Positions 1 to 7,543 of a stretch of DNA of 64,000 nt are shown here, in pieces; the stretch's first letter is position 1; every line of letters starts with the position of its first letter. The stretch is from NCBI GenBank assembly GCA_048264125.1, contig JBLXDM010000004.1, positions 310,001-374,000 on the forward strand, in the 5' to 3' direction. The DNA comes from M1-B18 sp048264125 (lineage in GTDB: Bacteria; Bacillota; Clostridia; Peptostreptococcales; Natronincolaceae). The translations under genes and the position numbers were made by a program. A model generated the notes under the pieces. It did no database searches. It saw only the letters and a program-made list of their open reading frames with translations, and had not been told where the DNA came from.

Positions 1-1124
1 TTATTACTTATAGTTATAAGGACATTATCCGCTATAACCATTGCTTTTAAGGATATATCACTATTGAGGGATCGGTATTTTTCAGCATTATCCAATAAAT
101 TGTCTATCATTCTATGAAATTGATTTACATCAACAGTTATAAATGCTTTTTCTGGCAGAGCATCAAAATGCACAATATATTTTTTCAGTTCAATAATTTG
201 GCGAAGAATGACATTGACTTCAATATCAACCATATTCAAGGAAACATCATTGCTCACCAGCTTGCTGTACATAAACAAATCGTTAATTAGTTTCTCCAAT
301 CGTAGGCTGTTTTTTTCCGCAATACTGACATATTCATAGCTTTTGTCAGAAGGCATCATATTCTCCTTAATAAGACCAATATAGCCTAAAATAGAAGTTA
401 ATGGTGTTCGCAAATCATGAGACACATTGGTGATTAATATCTTTTTGCTCAGTTCAGTTCTTTTATCCTTTTCCTGCTTTTCGTGCAGCATAGCACCCAT
501 ATGATTGATATCGTCAGCGAGCCTGGATAATTCATTTTCACCAACAACAGGAATTTTATACAGCATATCCTCTTGCGCTATAATATGGATACCCTTTTCA
601 ATTTTACCGATATAGGCAATGATCGGTTTGAATAATCGTGTAGAAATGAAAAAGAAGATGATAAGAGTTAAGATACAGGCACTAATAATATAAAGGCGGT
701 AAATAAATTTGGTATCCTTTAATACAATGATTGCTATCCCTTCTACGTCTGCAAACTTTATAGAATGAGATAGTGAATTATTATAGAATTCTAATGGATA
801 TTGATATACTTCTTTATAGAATTCCTGATATGTTTCTTCTGTAAGATATGTATCTTCTGTAAGAAACAAAAAATAATAGTCGGGATAAACATCAGAAAAA
901 TCTGCATTTTGGGCTTGAGATATTGTCCAATGATTGCTGGAAATTTTGTCTTGAATTTCTGTGACCATGATTTCTAATAGTTGTGATTGTTTTACCATAT
1001 ATCTATTGTTTCGATAGGAAACAGCAAAATCAATTCCCAAAACCATAGTTGCTAAAAGAATGACACAAATGATAGCAGCAATAAAGGTTCTTGCTAAAAT
1101 CACAAGATAGAGGGACTTAGCCAT
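1..1124 (-). CDS. Sensor histidine kinase, C-terminus cut by window edge
   Basis: Open reading frame from an ATG at 1124 to the window start with no stop. It encodes an N-terminal membrane segment, an extracytoplasmic region of about 110 residues, a second membrane segment, a HAMP-like linker, a HisKA box (NVSHDLRTPLTSILGY) and the N box (MIDNLLDNAEKY). The G boxes of the ATPase domain would lie left of base 1. The start lies 4 bases beyond the stop of the response regulator, so the two are almost certainly one operon and translationally coupled. Family knowledge: it autophosphorylates on the HisKA His and passes phosphate to the adjacent OmpR-type regulator. The stimulus is unknown. Confidence 0.93.
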   Translation of the reverse strand, partial: MAKSLYLVILARTFIAAIICVILLATMVLGIDFAVSYRNNRYMVKQSQLLEIMVTEIQDKISSNHWTISQAQNADFSDVYPDYYFLFLTEDTYLTEETYQEFYKEVYQYPLEFYNNSLSHSIKFADVEGIAIIVLKDTKFIYRLYIISACILTLIIFFFISTRLFKPIIAYIGKIEKGIHIIAQEDMLYKIPVVGENELSRLADDINHMGAMLHEKQEKDKRTELSKKILITNVSHDLRTPLTSILGYIGLIKENMMPSDKSYEYVSIAEKNSLRLEKLINDLFMYSKLVSNDVSLNMVDIEVNVILRQIIELKKYIVHFDALPEKAFITVDVNQFHRMIDNLLDNAEKYRSLNSDISLKAMVIADNVLITISN

Positions 1125-1128
1125 ATTT

Positions 1129-1818
1129 TTAATCCACACGATAGCCAACTCCCCATACTGTTTTTATGTAGAGGGGATTACTCATATCAGCTTCAATTTT
1201 TTCCCTTAAATTACGAATATGAACAGATACGGTGCTCTCTGCATTTAAAATACGGCTTTCTTCCCAAACCAATTCGTAAATTTGTTCTAAGCTAAATACG
1301 CGACCTCTGTTTTTAAAAAACAAGGCCAATATCGCAAATTCAATTTTTGTTAACTTAATCAGCTGTTGTCTATTATGCAGAGTGTGTGCAGCTAAATTCA
1401 TAGTCAAATCATTTATAGTGATCATTTCAGGGTTGTTTTTAGGGTTCATTGTTGCTGAATATTCTTTGTACCGCCTTAAATTTGCCTTTACTCGTGCCAG
1501 TAAATCTAAAGGATTAAATGGTTTTGTAATATAGTCATCTGCACCGGAATTAAACCCAGTCAATTTATCGATATCTTCAATTTTGGCAGTTAAAAATAAA
1601 ACAGGCATGGTATAGCCTTCTCTTATCTTAATGCAAGTCTCTATCCCATCCATTTTAGGCATCATCACATCTAAAATAACTAAATCAACTGAATCATCAA
1701 TTTTATTTAATGCCTCTATTCCGTTTTCCGCCTCTAATATTTCGTAATCATTAGCTAATAAATATACTTTAATTAAATTTCGAATATCTTTTTCGTCGTC
1801 TGCAATTAGTATTTTCAT
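1129..1818 (-). CDS. OmpR/PhoB-family response regulator
   Basis: 229 residues. The receiver domain covers residues 1-115, with acidic residues IADDE at 5-9, the phospho-acceptor Asp50 in VILDVMMPKMDG and the KPF motif near 100. A winged-helix DNA-binding domain covers roughly 130-229 and ends ...VWGVGYRVD, the usual end of this family. The ATG has an upstream GGACAGGAG ribosome binding site. It is the first gene of the unit with the kinase at 1-1124 and is presumably that kinase's partner. It resembles VanR-type and ABC-transporter-linked regulators, and a decayed ABC permease tail lies about 1 kb upstream, but the target genes cannot be read from the sequence. Confidence 0.93.
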   Translation of the reverse strand: MKILIADDEKDIRNLIKVYLLANDYEILEAENGIEALNKIDDSVDLVILDVMMPKMDGIETCIKIREGYTMPVLFLTAKIEDIDKLTGFNSGADDYITKPFNPLDLLARVKANLRRYKEYSATMNPKNNPEMITINDLTMNLAAHTLHNRQQLIKLTKIEFAILALFFKNRGRVFSLEQIYELVWEESRILNAESTVSVHIRNLREKIEADMSNPLYIKTVWGVGYRVD

Positions 1819-1912
1819 AGGAAATTTCTCCTGTCCTTCTTAATTTTTTAATAATGATATGCTACAAGTATATTTTGCCATGACCACACTAGGTTTTCAA
1901 GGGTAGTCAACT

Positions 1913-2509
1913 TTATAAATGTCCGTCATCAGGTACTACCACACCAGCACTAACGATCAGCTTTAATCCTTCTTCCACCGACATATCTAAATATATGATT
2001 TCGTTATCTGGAACCAAAATCAGCATGCCGGATGTTGGGTTTGGGGTAGTGGGTATAAAAACATTAATTAATCTAGCAGCTGTTTTCAGTTGAACCTCAC
2101 CCCTGCATTCACCAGTTAAAAATCCTACTGCATATGTCCCTTTTCTTGGATATTCCACTAAAACTACTCGATTGGAAACCTGCTTGCCCTGAAGTGAGAA
2201 TGCATCTATGATTTGCTTTATTCCAAAATATATTTTGGGAACAATAGGGATTTTATGCAGCTTTTTTTCTACATAGATGAAGAGTTTTTCACCAATCACA
2301 TTAGAAATTATAAATCCCATGATGAAGATCAACACAATACTGGCAAGAATCCCTACACCAGGTATAGATCTTCCGAATATTTTTTCAAAGTATATTCCTA
2401 ACAAATTATCCATAAATTGATAAAGGTAAAGCAGGAGATATATTGTTGCAACAATTGGCAGTAGTGAAAATAAACCCTTTATAAATATTTGTCTTATATT
2501 TTTGATCAT
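1913..2509 (-). CDS. DUF502 family membrane protein
   Basis: 198 residues from an ATG at 2509 preceded by GAGGAAGGTG. A longer frame to 2593 exists but has no ribosome binding site. The protein starts MIKNIRQIFIKGLFSLLPIV and has two hydrophobic segments at about residues 8-30 and 50-80. A soluble C-terminal part contains TPNPTSGML and VEEGLKLIVSAGVV, both typical of DUF502. Members are small membrane proteins of unknown biochemical role. It is a stand-alone gene upstream of the two-component system, in the same direction but 95 bases away, so co-transcription is possible but not shown. Confidence 0.85.
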   Translation of the reverse strand: MIKNIRQIFIKGLFSLLPIVATIYLLLYLYQFMDNLLGIYFEKIFGRSIPGVGILASIVLIFIMGFIISNVIGEKLFIYVEKKLHKIPIVPKIYFGIKQIIDAFSLQGKQVSNRVVLVEYPRKGTYAVGFLTGECRGEVQLKTAARLINVFIPTTPNPTSGMLILVPDNEIIYLDMSVEEGLKLIVSAGVVVPDDGHL

Positions 2510-2808
2510 ATAGCACCTTCCTCTATCGTAACTTTTCAAATTAATCCTATTATACTGCTTTCCTTGTGAATACCTGACCTCCTCCTTGATCATTGAAGTA
2601 AATCATGTTCACAAAAATTAGATGATATAATATTATTATCCTCAATAAGAGCTTTCTTGTATTCGGTATTGCATATGGTTTTTAAACTTTTATTTCCTAA
2701 ATTGATAGAATATCAGTATTCATAATAATAGTAACAGAAAGGATTAAAATATCTTTTAGTATAGGTAGAATAATTATAAAAGAAAAATAAAAGATTCTCA
2801 AAAGAAAT

Positions 2809-2832
2809 CCACCTCTACGGCTTTAGAGGTGG
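2809..2832. repeat. Hairpin, terminator or IS200/IS605-like end remnant
   Basis: Perfect 8-bp inverted repeat CCACCTCT/AGAGGTGG with an 8-base loop. On the minus strand it is followed by a T-containing stretch (ATTTCTTTTG), so it may end transcripts coming from the minus-strand genes above it. The form also resembles the foldback ends of IS605-group elements. No tnpA or tnpB is nearby. Confidence 0.45.
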
Positions 2833-2855
2833 ATAAAATGAGTTGTAACATATAT

Positions 2856-2939
2856 TTATTCATATCTCAATTTCTCAATAGGATCACGCTTAGTTGGCAT
2901 ACAAGTCCATATCTTTAACAGTTGCGCCTCCGCCTCCAT
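2856..2939 (-). pseudogene. Tail of an FtsX/MacB-type ABC permease (remnant)
   Basis: A 27-codon frame ends KRDPIEKLRYE and then stops. This matches the highly conserved C-terminal tail of FtsX/MacB-type ABC permeases (DPIEALRYE). The upstream bases read NGVSISYGGGG in a different frame, so the join carries a frameshift. Nothing else of the permease remains. Such permeases are often neighbours of OmpR-type two-component systems, and one lies 1 kb downstream. That link is inference only. Confidence 0.5.
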
Positions 2940-3015
2940 AGCTGATGGACACCCCATTTGAAAAGCAATTTAAAATAATACACATGCCTATCCACGTTCA
3001 TGATAATATCACTTG

Positions 3016-3160
3016 CAAAAAGGCCCCAACCATTCAATCCTATAATCAAATGGCTCAGGCTTTTAATTTCTTTCTATACTTTATTAAACTTTAACATCCT
3101 CTCCACAATACCCTCCGTTATAACATCCACCTTACTAAAATCTATATTAGGTATATAAAA
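3016..3160 (-). pseudogene. Degenerate 3' end of the double P-loop ATPase
   Basis: The minus strand reads YIPNIDFSKVDVITEGIVER and stops at 3074. The last residues of the intact ATPase at 4470-5549 are YIPNIDFSKVDVITENIVER. The similarity continues past the stop into the untranslated region (CATTCAATCCTA, GGCTCAGGCTTTT). This is therefore the end of a second gene copy. A piece of the P-loop region of the same gene lies at 6768-6831. Confidence 0.85.
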
Positions 3161-3208
3161 GAAAGCCCCTATACCTTGTTAGGCGCATGTCTAATATTTT
3201 TAGTTATG

Positions 3209-3697
3209 TCAATTTACTTTTTTTATTTCGTCAATGATTTCGCTTGAAACAATTACTAACTTATCTTCGAGTTCTTGGGAAAGCAAATCCAAATCATCAA
3301 AATTCGGATTTGCAATTAACACTGTTTCAAGAATTGAGTATTTAGGTTTAGTAGCTCTGTCCTTATTCCATTTAGTTGTTTTGAAGGACTGCCAATACTT
3401 CTCTTGTATAGGTGCAGTTTGTCCTAAAAGCCATATTTCAAACCGAATTTCTGTGTGGTTTAATACGAGTCCCAATTTCAGTTTTCGCTTTTTTAAGAAG
3501 TCATTGGAATAATAGAAGTACGTATAATCCATATAGCCTTGAAAAATATTACTAAAAGAATAGCTGTCTGCCAAGCTTTTAGATAAAATGGTCCTTAATC
3601 TCATTACATACTTTACAAGTCTATTATATGCCTGTTGAATATCACCTTTTTTAAGCTGTTCCTTATATTCGTTGACATAATCATTTAGCTTTTTCAT
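3209..3697 (-). CDS. DUF7000-like small soluble protein
   Basis: 162 residues from an ATG with AGAGGATG upstream. It has no signal peptide or membrane segment. The N-terminus (MKKLNDYVNEYKEQLKKGDIQ), YQGYMDYTYF-like centre and FEIWLLG, KYWQSFKTTKW motifs fit a small Firmicute family I believe is DUF7000. The function is unknown. Members usually occur as single genes in variable regions. It is separated from the YkvA-like gene by 58 bases and could share a transcript with it. The family name comes from memory of the motif pattern. Confidence 0.75.
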   Translation of the reverse strand: MKKLNDYVNEYKEQLKKGDIQQAYNRLVKYVMRLRTILSKSLADSYSFSNIFQGYMDYTYFYYSNDFLKKRKLKLGLVLNHTEIRFEIWLLGQTAPIQEKYWQSFKTTKWNKDRATKPKYSILETVLIANPNFDDLDLLSQELEDKLVIVSSEIIDEIKKVN

Positions 3698-3755
3698 CTA
3701 TTTCATCCTCTAAGTTTATTTTGGGGGGTTCGGACAATAGGGTTATATATTTCCT

Positions 3756-4148
3756 CTATGCTGTTTTATTATCGATATCTCCCAGGTCATCCTCATTGTA
3801 ACTCTTAAACCACACATTAAGCTTATTCTTAGCTTTTGATTTTACATCAGCATCAATATACATCGCAGCAGTAGATAATGCCATCGCTAAAACACCCAAA
3901 TCATCCCCATAACCTACCATTGGCATTAAGTCAGGTATTGCATCTATAGGTGATATAAAGTATCCTAGCGAGCCAATAATTGTTGCTTTTATCCAGACAG
4001 GAGTAGTAGGTTTTTGAAGAACATAAAATAGCAAAAGAGCTGCATATGTAACTTTAATTCCCGCTTTTGAAGCGAATTTTGTTAGCTTCTCCCAAAATGA
4101 ATCCTCTGAGTATTCTTTTGAATAATTATTTTGATCATTGTTTTCCAT
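3756..4148 (-). CDS. YkvA/DUF1232 family membrane protein
   Basis: 130 residues from an ATG at 4148 with GGGAGG 7 bases upstream. A longer frame to 4196 lacks a site. Residues around 40-100 carry the DUF1232 signature: VWIKATIIGSLGYFISPIDA followed by IPDLMPMVGYGDDLGVL. One or two hydrophobic helices are present. YkvA-like proteins are small membrane proteins of unknown function that share the SPIDAIPD motif. It lies between the DUF7000-like gene and the double P-loop ATPase, all on the same strand. Confidence 0.88.
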   Translation of the reverse strand: MENNDQNNYSKEYSEDSFWEKLTKFASKAGIKVTYAALLLFYVLQKPTTPVWIKATIIGSLGYFISPIDAIPDLMPMVGYGDDLGVLAMALSTAAMYIDADVKSKAKNKLNVWFKSYNEDDLGDIDNKTA

Positions 4149-4469
4149 GATAATACCTCCCATACAATATTTTAAAATGCATCGTTGCCTTTTCAATTTT
4201 ACAATATCACTATATTACTCTCTTAAAACTATTCTCTATGACAAATACTAAAACCTTCAATTACCGTCGTTAATTTGTCACGATATTCGATAAAATACAG
4301 AAAAAGCGCCTGCCTCCCTGATAAAATTCTATTATATATTACCCTTCTTCCTACCTCGGTAAACCTTATTATCTTATTTGCGATACTATATATTTAACAC
4401 AAAAAAATACGCCCAAACCATTCAATCCTAAAAATCAAACGGCTCAGGCTTTTTAACTTTTTTATTTAC

Positions 4470-5549
4470 TTATTTAAACCTCAATATTCTCTCAACAATG
4501 TTCTCGGTAATAACATCCACCTTACTAAAATCTATATTCGGTATATAATAGGTCTCTATCTCGTCGTGGTTTACCTTCGTCTTCTTCAGATTGCAGAAAA
4601 CGTTATCCATCAGATAGGTATATACCCTTTCGCTTTCCATCAGCTCATCCTTGTATTTCTCAAGAGTTGCTACATTTAAGTACTGGTCTAAATCCAGAGA
4701 CAGATTATCATAATACCTGCTGTTGGTGGTAACCGCCAGCTCCAGCTGAGGAGCAATGACTGCCTCCAGCTTTTCAGGCTCCATTGGCTCATGATACAGT
4801 TCCAGGTCATAGCCCTTTTCAGCCAATCTTGCAGCCAGCCTTAGCAGTATAGTAGACTTGCCTGTACCCGGTGCCCCTTTGATATAGTGTATTTTTTTAA
4901 TAGGACTGATGAAGGTGTCGCTGTGATCAATATGCCCTTGATAGGTTAAGGCACTGCCGAAAAGATGTCTTTCCTTAGCAAGCCTCTTCTTTGGCTTTAC
5001 TCCCTTAAGTAGCTTTTCCATCCATTGATTGGTCTCTATACTCAGCTTTTCAAAATCCATAGCCTGACCATATACCCATTCAACATCGTCATGTATCAGC
5101 TTTGCAGCAGCCAGGTACTTGTACACCCTTTTATATATCTTTCCATTTTCATCTATCGACCTCATAATGCTCTCCCTGTTGGCTACCATTTTATCCTCTA
5201 TCCAGCATTCACCGAGGTTTATGATTTCGTCTATGGCTCCGGGGTATTTGGGATCGATAACATGGGGTGCAGTGCCGTCAATTAATGCAACCTTCAACTC
5301 TGGTATATAGGCAGCATCTACACTGTCGGGGTCTGCTGAGCAATGATGGAACTCTACATCATAGCCCTCTGCCACCATCTGATGCCCTATCTTCTTCATA
5401 AGGTGGGACTTTCCTACACCAGGGCCTCCCTTGATCAAAAAGAGTCTGTTGGCGGACTTTAAATCTATAATGTGGTCAAAATATGAATAAAAGCCTGTTG
5501 GGGTATTCCCCCCCGGAAATAATCTTTTAATCCAGCCTTTTTTCTTCAT
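4470..5549 (-). CDS. Tandem P-loop ATPase (PRK06851-like)
   Basis: 359 residues with two complete Walker A motifs, GGPGVGKS at 41-48 and GAPGTGKS at 225-232. Each is followed by a similar ATPase half, so the protein is an internal duplication. It is soluble, with no signal peptide. The layout matches the PRK06851 group of uncharacterised clostridial and bacillar ATPases of about 360-370 residues. The ATG has GGAGGG upstream. The closing residues are duplicated at 3016-3160 and the first Walker A region at 6768-6831, so a second, now broken copy once existed nearby. The substrate is unknown. Confidence 0.88.
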   Translation of the reverse strand: MKKKGWIKRLFPGGNTPTGFYSYFDHIIDLKSANRLFLIKGGPGVGKSHLMKKIGHQMVAEGYDVEFHHCSADPDSVDAAYIPELKVALIDGTAPHVIDPKYPGAIDEIINLGECWIEDKMVANRESIMRSIDENGKIYKRVYKYLAAAKLIHDDVEWVYGQAMDFEKLSIETNQWMEKLLKGVKPKKRLAKERHLFGSALTYQGHIDHSDTFISPIKKIHYIKGAPGTGKSTILLRLAARLAEKGYDLELYHEPMEPEKLEAVIAPQLELAVTTNSRYYDNLSLDLDQYLNVATLEKYKDELMESERVYTYLMDNVFCNLKKTKVNHDEIETYYIPNIDFSKVDVITENIVERILRFK

Positions 5550-5877
5550 TTTTTCCCTCCTTAAATAATTTTGTCTATCAGTTTATTTTATTCAGGAGGG
5601 GAGGGAGGGTGCATTGGATTTAATTAAAATCTTTCTACTTCTCCTAACCTTTCTAATTAAATACTATTGCATCATTGCTAAAGTCTCCAACTCCTACTAA
5701 AGCTATCTCATATGGCTGGCAAACATTAGTCTCGTCAATATTGTTGCTTGTGATTTGATTATTCAGTCGAAGTTACAATGCTTTTCTGGAAGTATATTAA
5801 CCTCCAAAATCCTTCTTCCATCTTGAATATAAATATTCTTCTAAGTAAAACCGCTCATCACCTTATTCTCCTAAAAA
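5550..5877. other. Non-coding gap with weak coding traces
   Basis: About 330 bases between two minus-strand genes. On the minus strand two short stop-separated stretches look coding-like (ending SRWKKDFGG and GDFSNDAIVFN), but neither has a start with a ribosome binding site. They may be remains of a gene lost from this spot. No terminator or repeat stands out. Confidence 0.4.
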
Positions 5878-6585
5878 TCAGTTTACTGGCACTTCTTTAT
5901 TATTAATATCAAGAATTGCTATCGAGCATGTCCCACCCAAATTATCCTGCACTAGTCTCGCTAATTCATTTAAGGCATTCTCAAGCTCCTTCGATCTTCT
6001 ATCATCGACCAATTCAATGCATAAAAAAGCATTTTTTGTGTTTTCGGTAAGCATTGTTCTTACTGATTCCCGCCAATTCCAACACCTGCAAATTGCACCT
6101 TCATCGTCTTTATATACTATCTCCCCTTCATAAGGTGGTGAATTTTCGTCTGTGCCTAATACAACAAAGCTTTCATTTCCATCAGCCTTAGTCAATCTTA
6201 TATTTCCAACAAATGTATCGATATCCTCGCCACCGCAAGGCAATGCATATTTTAACGAAATAGAATTATAAATATCAACTAGAGGATTAATGGTGCCTAT
6301 GTGATTTCCATTATGCACTCTTTTTAGTAATGCTTCGATGGATGACCTGGCCCCTTTCTTGGTCTTAAATTTTTGAAAAGCTTCTCTCCAAACCTTTATC
6401 ACTTGGTTTGCGCTAAACTCTATTTCCTTCAGGTATTTGAAAGCTTCTTTTTCAGAATTTAGTATTAGTTCTTGATATAGATCTCTATTACCAATGGTGT
6501 TATCAATGTCCTTACAAATAATAACCCCTATTTTTGCGTTTGGAAATAGCTCCCAAAATTCATTTTCAATTACAAAATTATTCAC
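5878..6585 (-). CDS. B3/B4 (PheRS beta-like) domain protein
   Basis: 235 residues from a GTG start with GGAGGAG upstream. The central part carries the B3/B4 fold signature seen in phenylalanyl-tRNA synthetase beta chains and in free-standing COG3382 proteins: NPLVDIYNSISLKYALPCGG near 130, then GEIVYKDDEGAICRCWNWRE. Stand-alone B3/B4 proteins are thought to bind or edit aminoacyl-tRNA or related ligands, but few are characterised. It is a single gene with gaps on both sides. Assignment to the family is firm; the role is open. Confidence 0.85.
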   Translation of the reverse strand: MNNFVIENEFWELFPNAKIGVIICKDIDNTIGNRDLYQELILNSEKEAFKYLKEIEFSANQVIKVWREAFQKFKTKKGARSSIEALLKRVHNGNHIGTINPLVDIYNSISLKYALPCGGEDIDTFVGNIRLTKADGNESFVVLGTDENSPPYEGEIVYKDDEGAICRCWNWRESVRTMLTENTKNAFLCIELVDDRRSKELENALNELARLVQDNLGGTCSIAILDINNKEVPVN

Positions 6586-6767
6586 GATTACTCCTCCTTC
6601 ATTTTTAGATACCCAATATTATTTAGAACTAGTATCAAGCCCGCTATACATAGCAGCAGAAATAAATAATATATGAATTAGAACTACTACCTTATATATT
6701 TTCTATATTAGCCCATTTTCCAATTCCCAACAGGCAATTCACCATAATTTTTAAAATACATATACAC

Positions 6768-6831
6768 CCGGGCCTCCCTTGATCAAAAAGAGTCTGTTGG
6801 TGGTCTTTAAATCTATCATGTGTCCAAAGTA
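6768..6831 (-). pseudogene. Degenerate P-loop segment of the double ATPase
   Basis: The minus strand matches the first Walker A region of the ATPase at 4470-5549 (bases about 5416-5485) over some 64 bases: it reads HMIDLKTTNRLFLIKGGPGV where the intact gene reads HIIDLKSANRLFLIKGGPGV. It ends abruptly on both sides. With the 3' remnant at 3016-3160 it brackets the intact copy, so both may stem from one broken paralogue. Confidence 0.85.
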
Positions 6832-6846
6832 TTATCTTGTTCTTTC

Positions 6847-7461
6847 CTAATCGACTCTATAGTAGATTATCATTTTCTCAACTACACTATCCTTAAAGTG
6901 AATTTTTATAAAAGGTGGGTGACCTTTAGGAACCAGGGTTATAAAATCAGCTGAGCCATCGCTATTAGTATTTAAGCTTCCGATTTCCATTTCCGAAGGA
7001 TTATCATAATTATATTCACCATAAAATTCATATCCTTTCTTCCAATTCTTCTCCTGAGGGAATTTTTTCATTACACTTTCGAAATCATCACCAATCTGGA
7101 TGCCACGTGGTCCGATAAGCGCCCCATCATTATCTCCAAATATCTCTATGTATACTAATTGATGTGCTAAGCTTTTTTCCCAATGCTTTTCATCGGTGGT
7201 AAAGCCGTACTGATAATTCTCCATTGTATAGAAGATATACATTTCATCCTCTGAAACTTCCTTTTTTAGATATTTTCCTTCCCTATCTAGCTGAGAAGCA
7301 GTTATATTTGGATCTAAATAATCTAAAGACAATTCCTCTAGGGAAAGGGGCTGAGGATTTTCTACCTCTTGACTAATTATCTCACTCTCGCAGGCTGTAA
7401 TTAGCATTAAAGCTATGAGTAAAATGAAAAGCGCTGTTATCCTACATTTTTTCCAAATCAT
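6847..7461 (-). CDS. Predicted lipoprotein of unknown function
   Basis: 204 residues. The N-terminus has a basic patch, a hydrophobic core and a lipobox LITAC with Cys24, so the protein should be lipid-anchored on the outer face of the membrane. The mature part is acidic and soluble, with no domain I recognise. It contains YEFYGEYNYDNPSEMEIGSL and ends IKIHFKDSVVEKMIIYYRVD, which recalls surface proteins of the DUF4309 style, but that is a guess. The ATG has GGAGG upstream. It lies 82 bases downstream of the large phosphotransfer enzyme gene on the same strand and may be read with it. Confidence 0.8.
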   Translation of the reverse strand: MIWKKCRITALFILLIALMLITACESEIISQEVENPQPLSLEELSLDYLDPNITASQLDREGKYLKKEVSEDEMYIFYTMENYQYGFTTDEKHWEKSLAHQLVYIEIFGDNDGALIGPRGIQIGDDFESVMKKFPQEKNWKKGYEFYGEYNYDNPSEMEIGSLNTNSDGSADFITLVPKGHPPFIKIHFKDSVVEKMIIYYRVD

Positions 7462-7543
7462 TATGTTTCCTCCTTAAAGATTAGAATTTTTCATGTCACA
7501 GGAGCAAAACAACTGCTTGAAGATGCTATATCTTTATTTTTTA

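Larger units (their letters stand above)
2594..3208. other. Gene-poor stretch with decayed gene remnants
   Basis: About 600 bases without an intact gene. It holds an 8-bp-stem hairpin (CCACCTCT at 2809-2816, AGAGGTGG at 2825-2832), the tail of an ABC permease (2856-2939) and a degenerate copy of the 3' end of the double P-loop ATPase (3016-3160). The hairpin sequence with its CGGCTTTAG loop looks like an IS200/IS605-type end, but no transposase is present. It could equally be a terminator. Confidence 0.7.

Noticed and set aside
2809..2832. A full IS200/IS605 element at the hairpin
   Set aside because: No tnpA or tnpB or second end was found. Only the hairpin resembles one.
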